Positions 7,538 to 14,900 of a stretch of DNA of 33,883 nucleotides are shown in pieces. Origin of the DNA: Spirochaetales bacterium (GTDB lineage Bacteria > Spirochaetota > Spirochaetia > DSM-2461); assembly GCA_022360655.1 (NCBI GenBank), contig JAKSCK010000112.1:1-33883 (forward strand), given 5' to 3'. Made by a program: the position numbers and the translations under genes. The notes beneath the pieces are model-generated. The model saw nothing but the letters and a program-made list of their open reading frames with translations, made no database searches and was not told where the DNA came from. How positions within the stretch are numbered: the stretch's first letter is position 1; the number at the start of each line of letters is the position of its first letter.

Positions 7538-8768
7538 AGGAAAGGGGAGCACGCTCCAGGGGCATACTCATGCACCGCGGACCGCCCCGTCCTCGGAGCA
7601 ACTCAGAACCATCAATTTCCACCACTTCAATGCCATGCTGACGCAAGGTTTCATTGGAATAGCGATTCCGGCGATACGTCACCACCACCCCAGGAGCCAA
7701 TGCCAATGTATTGGTGCTGTCATTCCACTGTTCCCGGGCCGCTGTGATGCGGTCGCCGCCACCACTCTGAATCAACTGAACCGCAGGAATTCCCAAGGAT
7801 TTTTTCAAAGCACCAGCCAAACAATCCAAGGGTTCAATGCGCAGTCCCTGATGGGGTGCTGGGGTGAGACGGAACACCTTCAATTCATTTTCAATCCCTG
7901 GGAAAATGGTGAACTGATCATGACTGAGCATGGTAAAAACCGTATCCAAATGCATGTAGGCCCGTACGGCCGGGATTTGCACCACAAGCACTTCCCGAAA
8001 TCCCGAATCAGTGGCAAACAAGCGGGAGGCCAGAGTTTCAATGGCCTCTCCACTGGTTCGGGAACCACAGCCCACAGCCACAACACCATTACCCAGCACC
8101 AGGGTGTCTCCGCCCTCTATACTGTCCTGATCTTCAGGTGAATACCACTGATGCTCCCGATTTCCAGCAAACAAGGGATGATGGACACGTAAAATATCCA
8201 GTATTGCGGATTCTCGTGCTCGGGCTTGTGTCCGCATGGCATTCACGGCCAGCCCTTCGCCAATCATGGCCCCAGGATCTCGGGTAAAGTACAGGTTGGG
8301 CAGAGGATTCACATAAAAGGGGAAACTGTCTTTGATGTAATAGGAAAGACGTTTTTCATCTTCTGTATGGGGAACATCTTCTTTCCGCAATCCCCCAATG
8401 AGAATATCAGCCAACTCACCTGCAGAGGCTTCAAGAAGGAGATGGCGGATATCTGAACGCAACCTGGCATCAGGGATTCGTCGGTCCCGCAAATACCCAT
8501 CAACAATGCCATCACGAGTCTCAGTGTTGGAAAGAACATCCACCAACAAATCCCGATAGTAAAACACCTCACAACCTCGGGTACGAAGAGCTTGGGCAAA
8601 TTCATCATGCTCTTCCTGCATCCGTTCCACCCAAGGAATGTCATCAAAGAGCAACTCTTCCAGAGAATCTGGAGTAAGCGTTTCCAACTCTCTGCCAGGT
8701 TTATGAAGAAGCACTTTTCGAAGGGGTCCAATCTCGGAACGAACAGCGAGGGGGGTGGTGTTGACCAT
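7536..8768 (-). CDS. arcA: Arginine deiminase
   Basis: A 410-residue enzyme of usual length that hydrolyses arginine to citrulline and ammonia, feeding ornithine production through the arginine deiminase pathway. All signature motifs are present: SEIGPLRKVLLHKPGRELE (11-29), FTRDP (161-165), EGGD (218-221), MHLDTVFTML (272-281, with His273 and Asp275) and the catalytic cysteine Cys399 in RGGPRCMSMP. The frame is open 59 codons further upstream, but homology starts at MVNTTPLAVRSEIGPL, so I place the start at 8768. No Shine-Dalgarno sequence lies before it, and a -10 element ends 6 nt before the ATG. The gene faces the ornithine operon; the ornithine carbamoyltransferase and carbamate kinase genes that usually accompany it are not in this window. 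Confidence 0.96.
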   Translation of the reverse strand: MVNTTPLAVRSEIGPLRKVLLHKPGRELETLTPDSLEELLFDDIPWVERMQEEHDEFAQALRTRGCEVFYYRDLLVDVLSNTETRDGIVDGYLRDRRIPDARLRSDIRHLLLEASAGELADILIGGLRKEDVPHTEDEKRLSYYIKDSFPFYVNPLPNLYFTRDPGAMIGEGLAVNAMRTQARARESAILDILRVHHPLFAGNREHQWYSPEDQDSIEGGDTLVLGNGVVAVGCGSRTSGEAIETLASRLFATDSGFREVLVVQIPAVRAYMHLDTVFTMLSHDQFTIFPGIENELKVFRLTPAPHQGLRIEPLDCLAGALKKSLGIPAVQLIQSGGGDRITAAREQWNDSTNTLALAPGVVVTYRRNRYSNETLRQHGIEVVEIDGSELLRGRGGPRCMSMPLERAPLS

Positions 8769-8774
8769 AGAAGG

Positions 8775-8804
8775 AGTATACCCGGCAAGAGTGGAAGCAG
8801 ACAA
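8775..8804 (-). promoter_or_regulatory. Predicted arcA promoter, apparently giving a leaderless mRNA
   Basis: On the minus strand TTGTCT (8804-8799) and TATACT (8780-8775) are 18 nt apart. Only 6 nt separate the -10 from the A of the arcA ATG, so transcription would start at or next to the start codon. The lack of a Shine-Dalgarno sequence fits this. It is a sequence match only. Confidence 0.55.
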
Positions 8805-8901
8805 GCAAATCACTACATGAGTAGTAAAAACATGCTCACATTTCCTCAAAACACAGAGGACCTGAAGGGTTTCACCATAAAGCAACGCGACCATAGCCTC
8901 A

Positions 8902-8929
8902 TTGACGCAGGTAAGACAATCCCTATCAA
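8902..8929 (+). promoter_or_regulatory. Possible promoter for the small gene at 8993
   Basis: TTGACG (8902-8907) and TATCAA (8924-8929) are 16 nt apart on the plus strand. The -10 match is only 4 of 6. It would place the start of transcription near 8936 and the hairpin at 8951-8977 inside the leader. Confidence 0.3.
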
Positions 8930-8950
8930 ATAACTCATCATTCATCAGAG

Positions 8951-8977
8951 GGTCTATTCGCTTCTTAGCGAAAGACC
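8951..8977. other. Hairpin in the arcA / small-gene divergent spacer
   Basis: GGTCT-A-TTCGCT (8951-8962) pairs with AGCGAAAGACC (8967-8977), giving 11 bp with one bulged A and a TCTT loop. It ends 15 nt before the ATG at 8993. A bulge suits an RNA structure better than a protein operator. No U-tract follows, so a plain terminator is unlikely. Confidence 0.5.
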
Positions 8978-8992
8978 TACAATCTGGACGTC

Positions 8993-9244
8993 ATGCAAAC
9001 ACCAGAGGACTATTCCTACGAAATATATGAAAAGACGCTGTCCGTCTTAAATTCTCGAGCGGCTCTTCCAGACTATGATCGGGCAGTTTTCGAAGCCGAA
9101 TATGAAGCCCTGACGGTTTACCAAGGCCATGGATGGGGCGGAAGAAACGTCTACAAAGAGGCTGAAATCGAAGGTCAAATTGATGCCTATCAAGCCTTTT
9201 TTCTTCGTCATCCCACAGAAAATACTCCTGATCGTCATCCATAA
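8993..9244 (+). CDS. Small hypothetical protein, 83 residues
   Basis: I do not recognise a family. The product is acidic and rich in Tyr and Glu (MQTPEDYSYEIYEKTLSVLN at the start), with a Gly-rich patch GHGWGG near residues 45-50 and predicted helices on both sides. It has no signal peptide or membrane segment, so it is probably cytoplasmic. The start has only a weak GGA upstream and follows a clear hairpin. It diverges from arcA, leaving 224 bp between the two starts, and may share regulation with it. The even amino-acid composition and the absence of a better competing frame argue that it is real, but the evidence is modest. Confidence 0.55.
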   Translation: MQTPEDYSYEIYEKTLSVLNSRAALPDYDRAVFEAEYEALTVYQGHGWGGRNVYKEAEIEGQIDAYQAFFLRHPTENTPDRHP

Positions 9245-9303
9245 TGCACACCAAATCATGAATTTCTCTTCTTGATTTCCCCTCTGACAAAAGGATTCTT
9301 CTC

Positions 9304-10536
9304 ATGCACCGCAAACTCTTGCCTTTTCTCTTCATAGGTTTGACGGCATCTCTTTCTGCCCAAACGCTTTCTCAACGTCAAACCATGTCCCTAAGACGGG
9401 TAGAAAACATCATTCTTTATGCCGATTTTCCCACCAACATTCTGGGACTCCACGATGAGAACCGAACCATTACAATTTCCGGCCAAGAATCAGAACATCA
9501 AATTGTGGCCAGTCTCTCAGGAAATATGCATCTTCAAAATACAGATGTGCTCCCTCAAATCCGTATGGAACGAAGGGGAGAAAATCTAGAAATTCGGCTT
9601 TACCCAGTGAATGAAATGCCCCCCCGGTCCCACCCCCAAGATCAGCTGAATCTGTCCTTATCCCTTCCCCGGCTGTTCCCAGGATCACTCAAAATCATCA
9701 CGGCAAACCTCCGCGTGAATATGAATAATCTCCATGCCAATGCCATGGATGTTCAGTCCGCATCCGGGGATTTGTCCGTCCAAAAACTCTCTGGTGGATC
9801 TCTTAACCTCACGACAGCCTCTGGTGATATCACCGTGCAACAGGCCCGAATGTCTGGCCCTGTCTTGGTGCAAGCCGCATCAGGAGACCTTTATCTCAAT
9901 GAACTTCAGTGCTCTCAACTCCAAGGACTTGCAGAATCCGGAGATGCTGAATTCCTAAACATCCAAAGTTCAGAGCACATCACTCTCCAACTGAGTTCCG
10001 GTGATCTGTTCATTCAGAACATGCATTCCGAACAGACTCAACTCAAGATTCTTTCCGGTGATACAACCTTAGAAGAGTTTGTAGCCAATACCACACAACT
10101 CGAAACCATCTCTGGAGACATCCAGATTGGCCATCTCCAATCCTCCTCCCTCATGGTGAATCAAAAGTCTGGAGATTTTGTTGCTCAAACTTTAAAAACC
10201 CAAGATGCCGATATTCGCACCACAGGAGAAACCCAGGTTCATTCAGCGCAAGGCCAGTTTTATCTCACAGGAAATTCACGCCCAGCAGACATCACTTTTA
10301 CCAGTCTCACCAGCACCGTTGATATCAGTATAAAAAATGCCAATGCCACAGTGTATATCCCAGCAACCAGTTCTTTTGAGTTGTTTCTTGAATCCAAAAG
10401 AGGAGAAGTGGAATGCGATTTCCCCATCAATGGAACCGTTCAAGAAAACCAATGGAATGGAGAAGTGGGAGAGGGGGGGCCCACAGTCTGGATATCCAGC
10501 CGTAATGGAAATGTCACATTGAGAAAAGCCCTCTGA
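9304..10536 (+). CDS. Secreted DUF4097-like beta-solenoid protein
   Basis: A 410-residue exported protein. Residues 1-19 (MHRKLLPFLFIGLTASLSA) form a type I signal peptide with a likely cut after LSA. Residues about 30-130 form a beta-rich head; from about 150 the chain runs as short repeats built around Ser-Gly-Asp: SGD occurs at 154, 173, 193, 212, 232, 251, 270 and 289, a period of 19-20 residues, and a TGE at 307-309 keeps the phase. This is the pattern of DUF4097 (putative adhesin) proteins, which fold as right-handed beta solenoids and occur in periplasmic or surface proteins. Function is unknown. AAAGGA lies about 10 nt before the ATG. The gene stands alone between two other transcription units. 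Confidence 0.85.
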   Translation: MHRKLLPFLFIGLTASLSAQTLSQRQTMSLRRVENIILYADFPTNILGLHDENRTITISGQESEHQIVASLSGNMHLQNTDVLPQIRMERRGENLEIRLYPVNEMPPRSHPQDQLNLSLSLPRLFPGSLKIITANLRVNMNNLHANAMDVQSASGDLSVQKLSGGSLNLTTASGDITVQQARMSGPVLVQAASGDLYLNELQCSQLQGLAESGDAEFLNIQSSEHITLQLSSGDLFIQNMHSEQTQLKILSGDTTLEEFVANTTQLETISGDIQIGHLQSSSLMVNQKSGDFVAQTLKTQDADIRTTGETQVHSAQGQFYLTGNSRPADITFTSLTSTVDISIKNANATVYIPATSSFELFLESKRGEVECDFPINGTVQENQWNGEVGEGGPTVWISSRNGNVTLRKAL

Positions 10537-10606
10537 CAGAGGCTATGACCTTGACCTCTTGCAAAGCCTTCCCAAGAGACTCAAGTCAAATGGTTAATCA
10601 CAGGGC

Positions 10607-11497
10607 TTAGACGGCTTTCTCTACAGGAATCCAAATCTCAAACGTGTTGTGTCCATTCTCATGGCATCGATACACCTCAAGCTCAGGCAGAGGGGCATGA
10701 ACATAGTCCATAGCGGGGAACCACTCAGCAAAAATCCTTTTCCAAACCATCTGCATGCTCTCTGGCATGGCCCCTTCCCCTGGAAAAACAGCCCATGTTG
10801 CTTCAGGGATTTCTCGGGTTGCCCACTCCATCCCCTCAGGAAGGGAGATGGACGTTGAATGGGATTCCACCTCAGAGCCAATCATGTAGGAAAACACATC
10901 CGAATTCTCTTCAAATTCCATGCAGATTCCTAAGCAACAGGACTCAGCCATCACACCACCAGACCAGGCCGAGTCCATGATGGAGGAAACCACACCATTT
11001 CCATTGCATTTCTCCCAGAACTGGGGAATCTCTTTGAAATTGGAGTTGTCTTGAGTTGTGAATTTCTTCACCACTCCTGCAACACGAAAAGGTCCTTTTT
11101 TCTGAATCGAATAATCCATACTCTCCGCTCCTACAATCTCTAGGCGAAAGGAAAGCGGGGGAAAGGATTTCAACAGCACACCAGGAGCACCCACCGCTCC
11201 CGGAGTCACTCCATGTAAAGACCGAAAGGCCCGGGTAAATGCGGCTTGAGATTCATAACCCCACTTTAGTGCAGTATCAAGAATCTCTGCTCCTGAAAGC
11301 AAATCTTGAGCCGCAAGGGTCAAACGCCGCCTTCGAACATACTCCCCTACAGACATTTCCGTGATCACAGCAAACGTTCTTTGAAAATGAAATTCACTCA
11401 CATTCCCAGCTTTTGCCGCCTCAGCAACAGAGTATTCCTGGGAAAGATGATCCTCTAAATATTCCACAGCCTTCCGGAGACGGTTCATCCAATCCAT
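10607..11497 (-). CDS. AraC-family regulator with GyrI-like effector domain
   Basis: A 296-residue one-component regulator. Residues 1 to about 105 contain two helix-turn-helix units: YSVAEAAKAGNVSEFHFQRTF and ILDTALKWGYESQAAFTRAFRSLHGVTPG, the latter the AraC signature. Residues about 130-296 (beginning MDYSIQKKGPFRVAGVVKKF and ending FEIWIPVEKAV) match the GyrI-like small-molecule binding domain of SoxS/Rob-type and BmrR-like regulators. The start at 11497 (MDWMNRLRKAVEYL) has AAGGA 4 nt upstream; a longer frame to 11623 exists but adds 42 residues outside the usual HTH start. It diverges from the membrane protein at 11649, a natural target for its control. The ligand cannot be read from sequence. 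Confidence 0.88.
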   Translation of the reverse strand: MDWMNRLRKAVEYLEDHLSQEYSVAEAAKAGNVSEFHFQRTFAVITEMSVGEYVRRRRLTLAAQDLLSGAEILDTALKWGYESQAAFTRAFRSLHGVTPGAVGAPGVLLKSFPPLSFRLEIVGAESMDYSIQKKGPFRVAGVVKKFTTQDNSNFKEIPQFWEKCNGNGVVSSIMDSAWSGGVMAESCCLGICMEFEENSDVFSYMIGSEVESHSTSISLPEGMEWATREIPEATWAVFPGEGAMPESMQMVWKRIFAEWFPAMDYVHAPLPELEVYRCHENGHNTFEIWIPVEKAV

Positions 11498-11648
11498 ATG
11501 TTCCTTCGCCTCATGTTCAGAAGAATAAATCCTGGAAAGATGATCGTTTTGATTTTCTCTGCCCTCAAACATCAAAGGGATTCTCTCCCTTGCCAGTATT
11601 TCAGCATACAAACCTCGATACAAATATGTTCAATGAAGCAAGGAGATC

Positions 11649-11990
11649 ATGACCAAGGAACTGTTCTCCTCCCCTTCTGCCCTCTATGCTTCTCTGGTCG
11701 ACATCGCCTTTATGGGAATTTCCATGGCTATGATGTACAACGTGTTTCAAGTGAGTTACACCAGTCCCAAGATGGTGAACATCATTGTTTTCTCCCTTCT
11801 CCATGCTGTGAATGTATTGGGCGGAGCACCTCCCATCAGTGTGGGAATTCAACTCATCCTCACCCTTCCAAAAATCAGCGGAATGGTCACCACCATTCAA
11901 CCCTTCCTGGTTCCAGCTTCTGTCCTTGCGGAAATCATCATCGGAATCATCCTTTGGATTCGTCTTCCCAAGGCTTTTTCCAAAAAATAA
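11649..11990 (+). CDS. Small integral membrane protein
   Basis: A 113-residue hydrophobic protein with three to four predicted membrane segments: around residues 10-30 (ALYASLVDIAFMGISMAMMY), 43-62 (VNIIVFSLLHAVNVLGG), 64-75, and 85-105 (FLVPASVLAEIIIGIILWI), ending in a basic tail RLPKAFSKK. I do not recognise the family. AAGGAG lies 5 nt before the ATG, a good ribosome binding site. It is transcribed away from the AraC/GyrI-like regulator gene with 151 bp between the starts, so the pair may form a small ligand-response unit, for instance for export or detoxification; that is only inference from layout. Confidence 0.7.
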   Translation: MTKELFSSPSALYASLVDIAFMGISMAMMYNVFQVSYTSPKMVNIIVFSLLHAVNVLGGAPPISVGIQLILTLPKISGMVTTIQPFLVPASVLAEIIIGIILWIRLPKAFSKK

Positions 11991-12121
11991 ATCTCTGGAA
12001 CAAAAGCAAAGATCTCCCACCCCGAAGTGCCGCCGCCTGAATCAAGGCAATATCATAGGCATGGAGGGGTCAATCTAAAAACAAAGTATCGATATTAATT
12101 TCTTGACTCCATCCAAAGACC

Positions 12122-12150
12122 TTGGCGCAGACCCTTATAATCCGTATGAT
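12122..12150 (+). promoter_or_regulatory. Predicted gapA promoter
   Basis: TTGGCG (12122-12127) and TATGAT (12145-12150) are exactly 17 nt apart. A consensus TATAAT (12136-12141) lies just upstream but has no matching -35 at normal spacing. Transcription from TATGAT would give a leader of about 97 nt, ending in AAGGAGG before the gapA ATG. The region from 11991 to 12121 otherwise shows no gene. Confidence 0.55.
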
Positions 12151-12253
12151 CCGAATAGGGGACAATCAAACGCGAATTTGACCCAAGTTCCCCATCCTAA
12201 GACAAGTAGTGGCGGACACCCGCACGCTTTACGCTATTCCAAGGAGGCCTTCA

Positions 12254-13282
12254 ATGGCTAAAGTCAGAGTCGCTTTTAACGGCATGGGCCGCATCGGCAA
12301 GAACGTCATGCGCATCATCACCTCCCAGTACAACGACAAAATTGAGATTGTGGCCGGTAACGACCTCGTTCCCGCTTCCGAGATTGCTGAGGGTCTGCCC
12401 AAAGACTCCATCCACGGTAAGTTCCCCGTGGACGTCAAACTCATTGATGACAAAACCATCCAGATTGGCGACAACACCGTCACCGTCTACGCTGAAAAAG
12501 ATGCCAACAACATCCCCTGGGCCAAGCACGATGTTGACGTTGTTCTTGAGTGTACTGGTTTCTACCTTTCCACTGAGAAAGCTCAGGCTCACATCAACGC
12601 CGGTGCCAAGAAAGTCATCGTGTCCGCTCCTTGTAAGGACGACACCAAGACCGTGGTGATGGGCGTGAACTGTGACAGCCTCACCGCTGAAGACAAGATC
12701 ATCTCCAACGCTTCTTGTACCACCAACTGTCTGGCTCCCCTCACCAAAGCTGTTGATGACAGCTTCAAGGTGATCACTGGTCTGATGTGCACCACTCACG
12801 CTGCCACCGCTACACAGCGCGTGCAGGACTTCTTCGGTGGTGGTAAGAACCGCGCTACCCTGAACAACATCATCCCCGCTTCCACCGGTGCTGCCATTGC
12901 CGTGGGTAAGGTTCTTCCTCACCTCAACGGTAAGCTCAACGGTACTGCTCTTCGCGTCCCCACCGACACCGGTTCTGTGACCGAAGTTGTGTACCTCATC
13001 GAAGGCAAGCACACCATGGAAGAAATCAACGCCAAAGTGGCTGAGAATGCCAAGGCCATCAACAGCGCCAGCCCCTCCGGCAAGGTTTTGGATGTGAGCG
13101 ACTACTACGAATGCTCCCGTGACTGCGTGGGCGAATCCTGGAGCTCCATGTACATCCCCGGCAACAGCCGCGCCACCGAAGCTGGTGAGAACACCTTGGT
13201 GAAGATGACCAGCTACTATGACAACGAGATGGGTTACTCCACTCGTATGGCTGAAATGGCCATGAAGTTTGCTGCTCTCTAG
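12254..13282 (+). CDS. gapA: Glyceraldehyde-3-phosphate dehydrogenase
   Basis: A 342-residue cytoplasmic glycolytic enzyme that oxidises glyceraldehyde 3-phosphate to 1,3-bisphosphoglycerate with NAD. The N-terminal Rossmann motif is VAFNGMGRIGKNVMR; the catalytic cysteine lies in SNASCTTNCLAP (about residues 158-169), the partner His in TTHAATATQRVQDFFGG, and the C-terminal YDNEMGYSTRMAEMA is typical. Only the FNGMGRIGK loop departs from the common GFGRIGR. I chose the ATG at 12254 because AAGGAGG sits 6 nt upstream and the family starts there; an upstream frame from 12209 adds 15 unrelated residues. Codon use is strongly biased to C-ended codons compared with neighbours, as for a highly expressed gene. 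It has its own promoter and a strong terminator, so it is monocistronic. Confidence 0.97.
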   Translation: MAKVRVAFNGMGRIGKNVMRIITSQYNDKIEIVAGNDLVPASEIAEGLPKDSIHGKFPVDVKLIDDKTIQIGDNTVTVYAEKDANNIPWAKHDVDVVLECTGFYLSTEKAQAHINAGAKKVIVSAPCKDDTKTVVMGVNCDSLTAEDKIISNASCTTNCLAPLTKAVDDSFKVITGLMCTTHAATATQRVQDFFGGGKNRATLNNIIPASTGAAIAVGKVLPHLNGKLNGTALRVPTDTGSVTEVVYLIEGKHTMEEINAKVAENAKAINSASPSGKVLDVSDYYECSRDCVGESWSSMYIPGNSRATEAGENTLVKMTSYYDNEMGYSTRMAEMAMKFAAL

Positions 13283-13308
13283 TAAACTTTGACTGAATAA
13301 GTCATCCC

Positions 13309-13338
13309 GCCCCGAGCCTTGGCTCGGGGCTTTTTTTT
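13309..13338 (+). terminator. Strong Rho-independent terminator of gapA
   Basis: GCCCCGAGCC (13309-13318) pairs with GGCTCGGGGC (13321-13330), a 10-bp perfect arm pair, followed at once by eight T. It lies 26 nt after the gapA stop. Confidence 0.95.
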
Positions 13339-13349
13339 GCTCATCTCTT

Positions 13350-13443
13350 GGGCGTCCCCCCGGCAAGCCGGGGGTCGGGCTATGCGGGGGTTCCGTCCTC
13401 GTTCCTCAGACTGGCTCCGCCACCCCTACTATCCCTGACGCAG
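13350..13443. repeat. Intergenic palindromic element after the gapA terminator
   Basis: A GC-rich block runs from GGGCGTCC to CCCTGACGCAG. It opens with a hairpin (CCCCCGGC 13357-13364 and GCCGGGGG 13367-13374, 2-nt gap) followed by TCGGGCTATGCGGGGG. The layout GGGCGT, GC hairpin, TCGGGCT, ... TATCCCTgACGC resembles interspersed intergenic repeats I recall from treponemes and Bacteroidetes; this resemblance is from memory. It contains no credible gene. Confidence 0.55.
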
Positions 13444-13650
13444 ATGAGAGCAGAGGACAAGTAAAGACTTGTCCTCTGCCGAGACAAGGAGAGGGAAACC
13501 GAAGGTATCCCTGACGCAGTCGAGCGGAATGGAGGAGTTTACTCATCCATTCTTGAGACGAGGAAGGGACCGCGAAGCGATCCCTGACGCAGTTGAGTAG
13601 AATGAGGGAGCTTGCTCGTCCATTCCCGAAACACGGAGAAGAAAAACGTA
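13431..13650. repeat. Three tandem ~75-nt hairpin repeats
   Basis: ATCCCTGACGCAG recurs at 13431, 13507 and 13580, spaced 76 and 73 nt. Each copy carries a hairpin: 13 bp perfect in the first (13450-13462 with 13467-13479), and imperfect GAATG...CATTC stems in copies 2 and 3. The stem tips differ in a paired way (GGAGT/ACTC versus GGAGC/GCTC). A frame that crosses the repeats on the minus strand is most likely an accident of the repeat. Confidence 0.75.
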
Positions 13651-13721
13651 CAAAGAGATGATTCACAAAATGAATGTTAAAAACATAAAACCAATGATAT
13701 TCATCATGAATTGTTAAATAT

Positions 13722-13754
13722 CACAGTGATGAGCCTTAAGAGGCCATCACTGTG
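13722..13754 (-). terminator. Terminator of the lipoprotein gene at 13766
   Basis: CACAGTGATG (13722-13731) pairs with CATCACTGTG (13745-13754), and an inner GCC/GGC extends the stem after one bulged A. It lies 12 nt beyond the stop of the minus-strand lipoprotein gene; on that strand ATATTTAACAATT follows. Confidence 0.7.
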
Positions 13755-13765
13755 TTGAGGAAAAT

Positions 13766-14305
13766 TTAGAGAATGGTCTCTTCAATAACAAATTGATTCC
13801 ATCCACTTTCAAAGTATTTCTCATTAAGGATTTCTTGAATTTTATCAAAATCATCCCGAATTTGTTTGATGTCATTTCCTTCATTAGACGCATCGATGAA
13901 CCAGTGGATAGTACCTAAATTATGGACTACACCTGCTTGGGGTTTGATGCTCAAACCATGAAGCGTTGAGGAATACATAAACCAACTTTTTCCATTCTTT
14001 TTCTTGAAAAGAATTTTCTTGATTTGATATTCTTCATCAGGCTTACCAACAAAATAGAAAAATCCATCAACACCAGAGACAACATTAAATTCCTTTCCTG
14101 TGGAAGTCTCCAGAATTTCCAATTTCACACCAGAATGATGGGTTCCAGACATAGAAATACCGTATTTTGCAGGAACATTGGCCGCTTCAAACTCCAAGCA
14201 ACCCATAACAAGGGAATCTCCACTTTTTTCTGGTTCATAAAGCAAAGTGGTGTAGCACGACGAAAATACAAGTGATGCAAGGGCAATGAGCATGATTTTT
14301 TTCAT
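13766..14305 (-). CDS. Predicted lipoprotein, 179 residues
   Basis: The N-terminus MKKIMLIALASLVFSSC is a lipoprotein signal with Cys17 as the acylated residue; the Ser-Ser before Cys suits the loose spirochaete lipobox. The mature part is mostly beta-strand prediction, including GVKLEILETSTGKEFNVVSGVDGFFYFVG, which recalls carboxypeptidase-regulatory-like folds in which a Gly-Xaa-Phe-Xaa-Phe strand follows a variable loop, and it ends in an acidic helical tail. I do not recognise a named family. GGAG lies 9 nt before the ATG. The gene is clearly more AT-rich than gapA and the ornithine genes, and it follows the intergenic repeat cluster, so recent acquisition or weak selection is possible. 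It is transcribed alone, with its own terminator. Confidence 0.8.
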   Translation of the reverse strand: MKKIMLIALASLVFSSCYTTLLYEPEKSGDSLVMGCLEFEAANVPAKYGISMSGTHHSGVKLEILETSTGKEFNVVSGVDGFFYFVGKPDEEYQIKKILFKKKNGKSWFMYSSTLHGLSIKPQAGVVHNLGTIHWFIDASNEGNDIKQIRDDFDKIQEILNEKYFESGWNQFVIEETIL

Positions 14306-14410
14306 GAGTTTTCTCCAAAATTTATTGTGTGCTCAACATATCATCGATTTCTTCAAGAAAATAGCCATAAATTCTATTACTTAAAATCTCTTATTCTTGG
14401 AGCAATAGTT

Positions 14411-14827
14411 CTATCTCCATAGAACAAGAATGATTCCAGAAACAAGAAATCCTACGAAGGTGTAGCCCAAATGAATCAAGACCAATCCCAGTTTTCGATT
14501 TTCAAAAATCACAAGATTCATCTTACTCATTCCCACGAGTCCAAGGGAAAGCAAGGCACTCATACCAAGGGCATCGGGAATGGTTTGAGCCCCAACAAAG
14601 GCTAGAATCATCGACAAGATAAGTGTGTTCAGCAAGGCCGGAATAATGGCAAAGGCCATTGCCTTATTGCCTTCATTACGGCTGATATCCTGTGCTTGAA
14701 TGTCCATCAATTTCATCCATGTTTTTCCAAAGAGAAGGGGGGAGTACCACAAAGATCCCAGAACCATGTTGATAAGCGTGCAAACCAGAATGGCCCCAAT
14801 ATTAAAAAAACTCAGATCTAAGGTCAT
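14411..14827 (-). CDS. DUF1761 membrane protein
   Basis: A 138-residue integral membrane protein with four predicted helices: about residues 8-28, 58-80, 86-105 and 115-136. The motif GSLWYSPLLFGKTWMKLM (residues 24-41) is the hallmark of the DUF1761 family, whose function is unknown. GGAGG lies 5 nt before the ATG, and a good promoter (TTGAGA-16-TAGAAT) is seen about 45 nt upstream. It lies 105 bp downstream of the lipoprotein start with the same orientation, but no gene follows closely enough to call an operon. Confidence 0.85.
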   Translation of the reverse strand: MTLDLSFFNIGAILVCTLINMVLGSLWYSPLLFGKTWMKLMDIQAQDISRNEGNKAMAFAIIPALLNTLILSMILAFVGAQTIPDALGMSALLSLGLVGMSKMNLVIFENRKLGLVLIHLGYTFVGFLVSGIILVLWR

Positions 14828-14872
14828 CTCATCCTCCGCTCTCTAGAAATCACAAAGACATGTCCAGTTCGT

Positions 14873-14900
14873 ATTCTATGAGTTTTTAACATCATCTCAA
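14873..14900 (-). promoter_or_regulatory. Predicted promoter of the DUF1761 gene
   Basis: On the minus strand TTGAGA (14900-14895) and TAGAAT (14878-14873) each match consensus at 5 of 6 positions and are 16 nt apart. The leader would be about 38 nt. Confidence 0.55.

Noticed and set aside
8769..8945. Longer arcA start at 8945 adding 59 residues
   Set aside because: The extra part has no arginine deiminase homology, and the promoter lies within it; the family N-terminus begins at 8768.
12103..12141. TTGACT (12103) with TATAAT (12136) as the gapA promoter
   Set aside because: The two boxes are 27 nt apart, far from the usual 16-18; TTGGCG-17-TATGAT fits better.
12251..13366. 371-codon minus-strand frame opposite gapA
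   Set aside because: It is the mirror of a strongly codon-biased GAPDH gene; the product is a His/Gly/Val-rich string with no family features.
13406..13666. 86-codon minus-strand frame across the repeat cluster
   Set aside because: It simply reads through the three hairpin repeats, has no ribosome site, and its composition follows the repeat unit; a protein gene is not supported.
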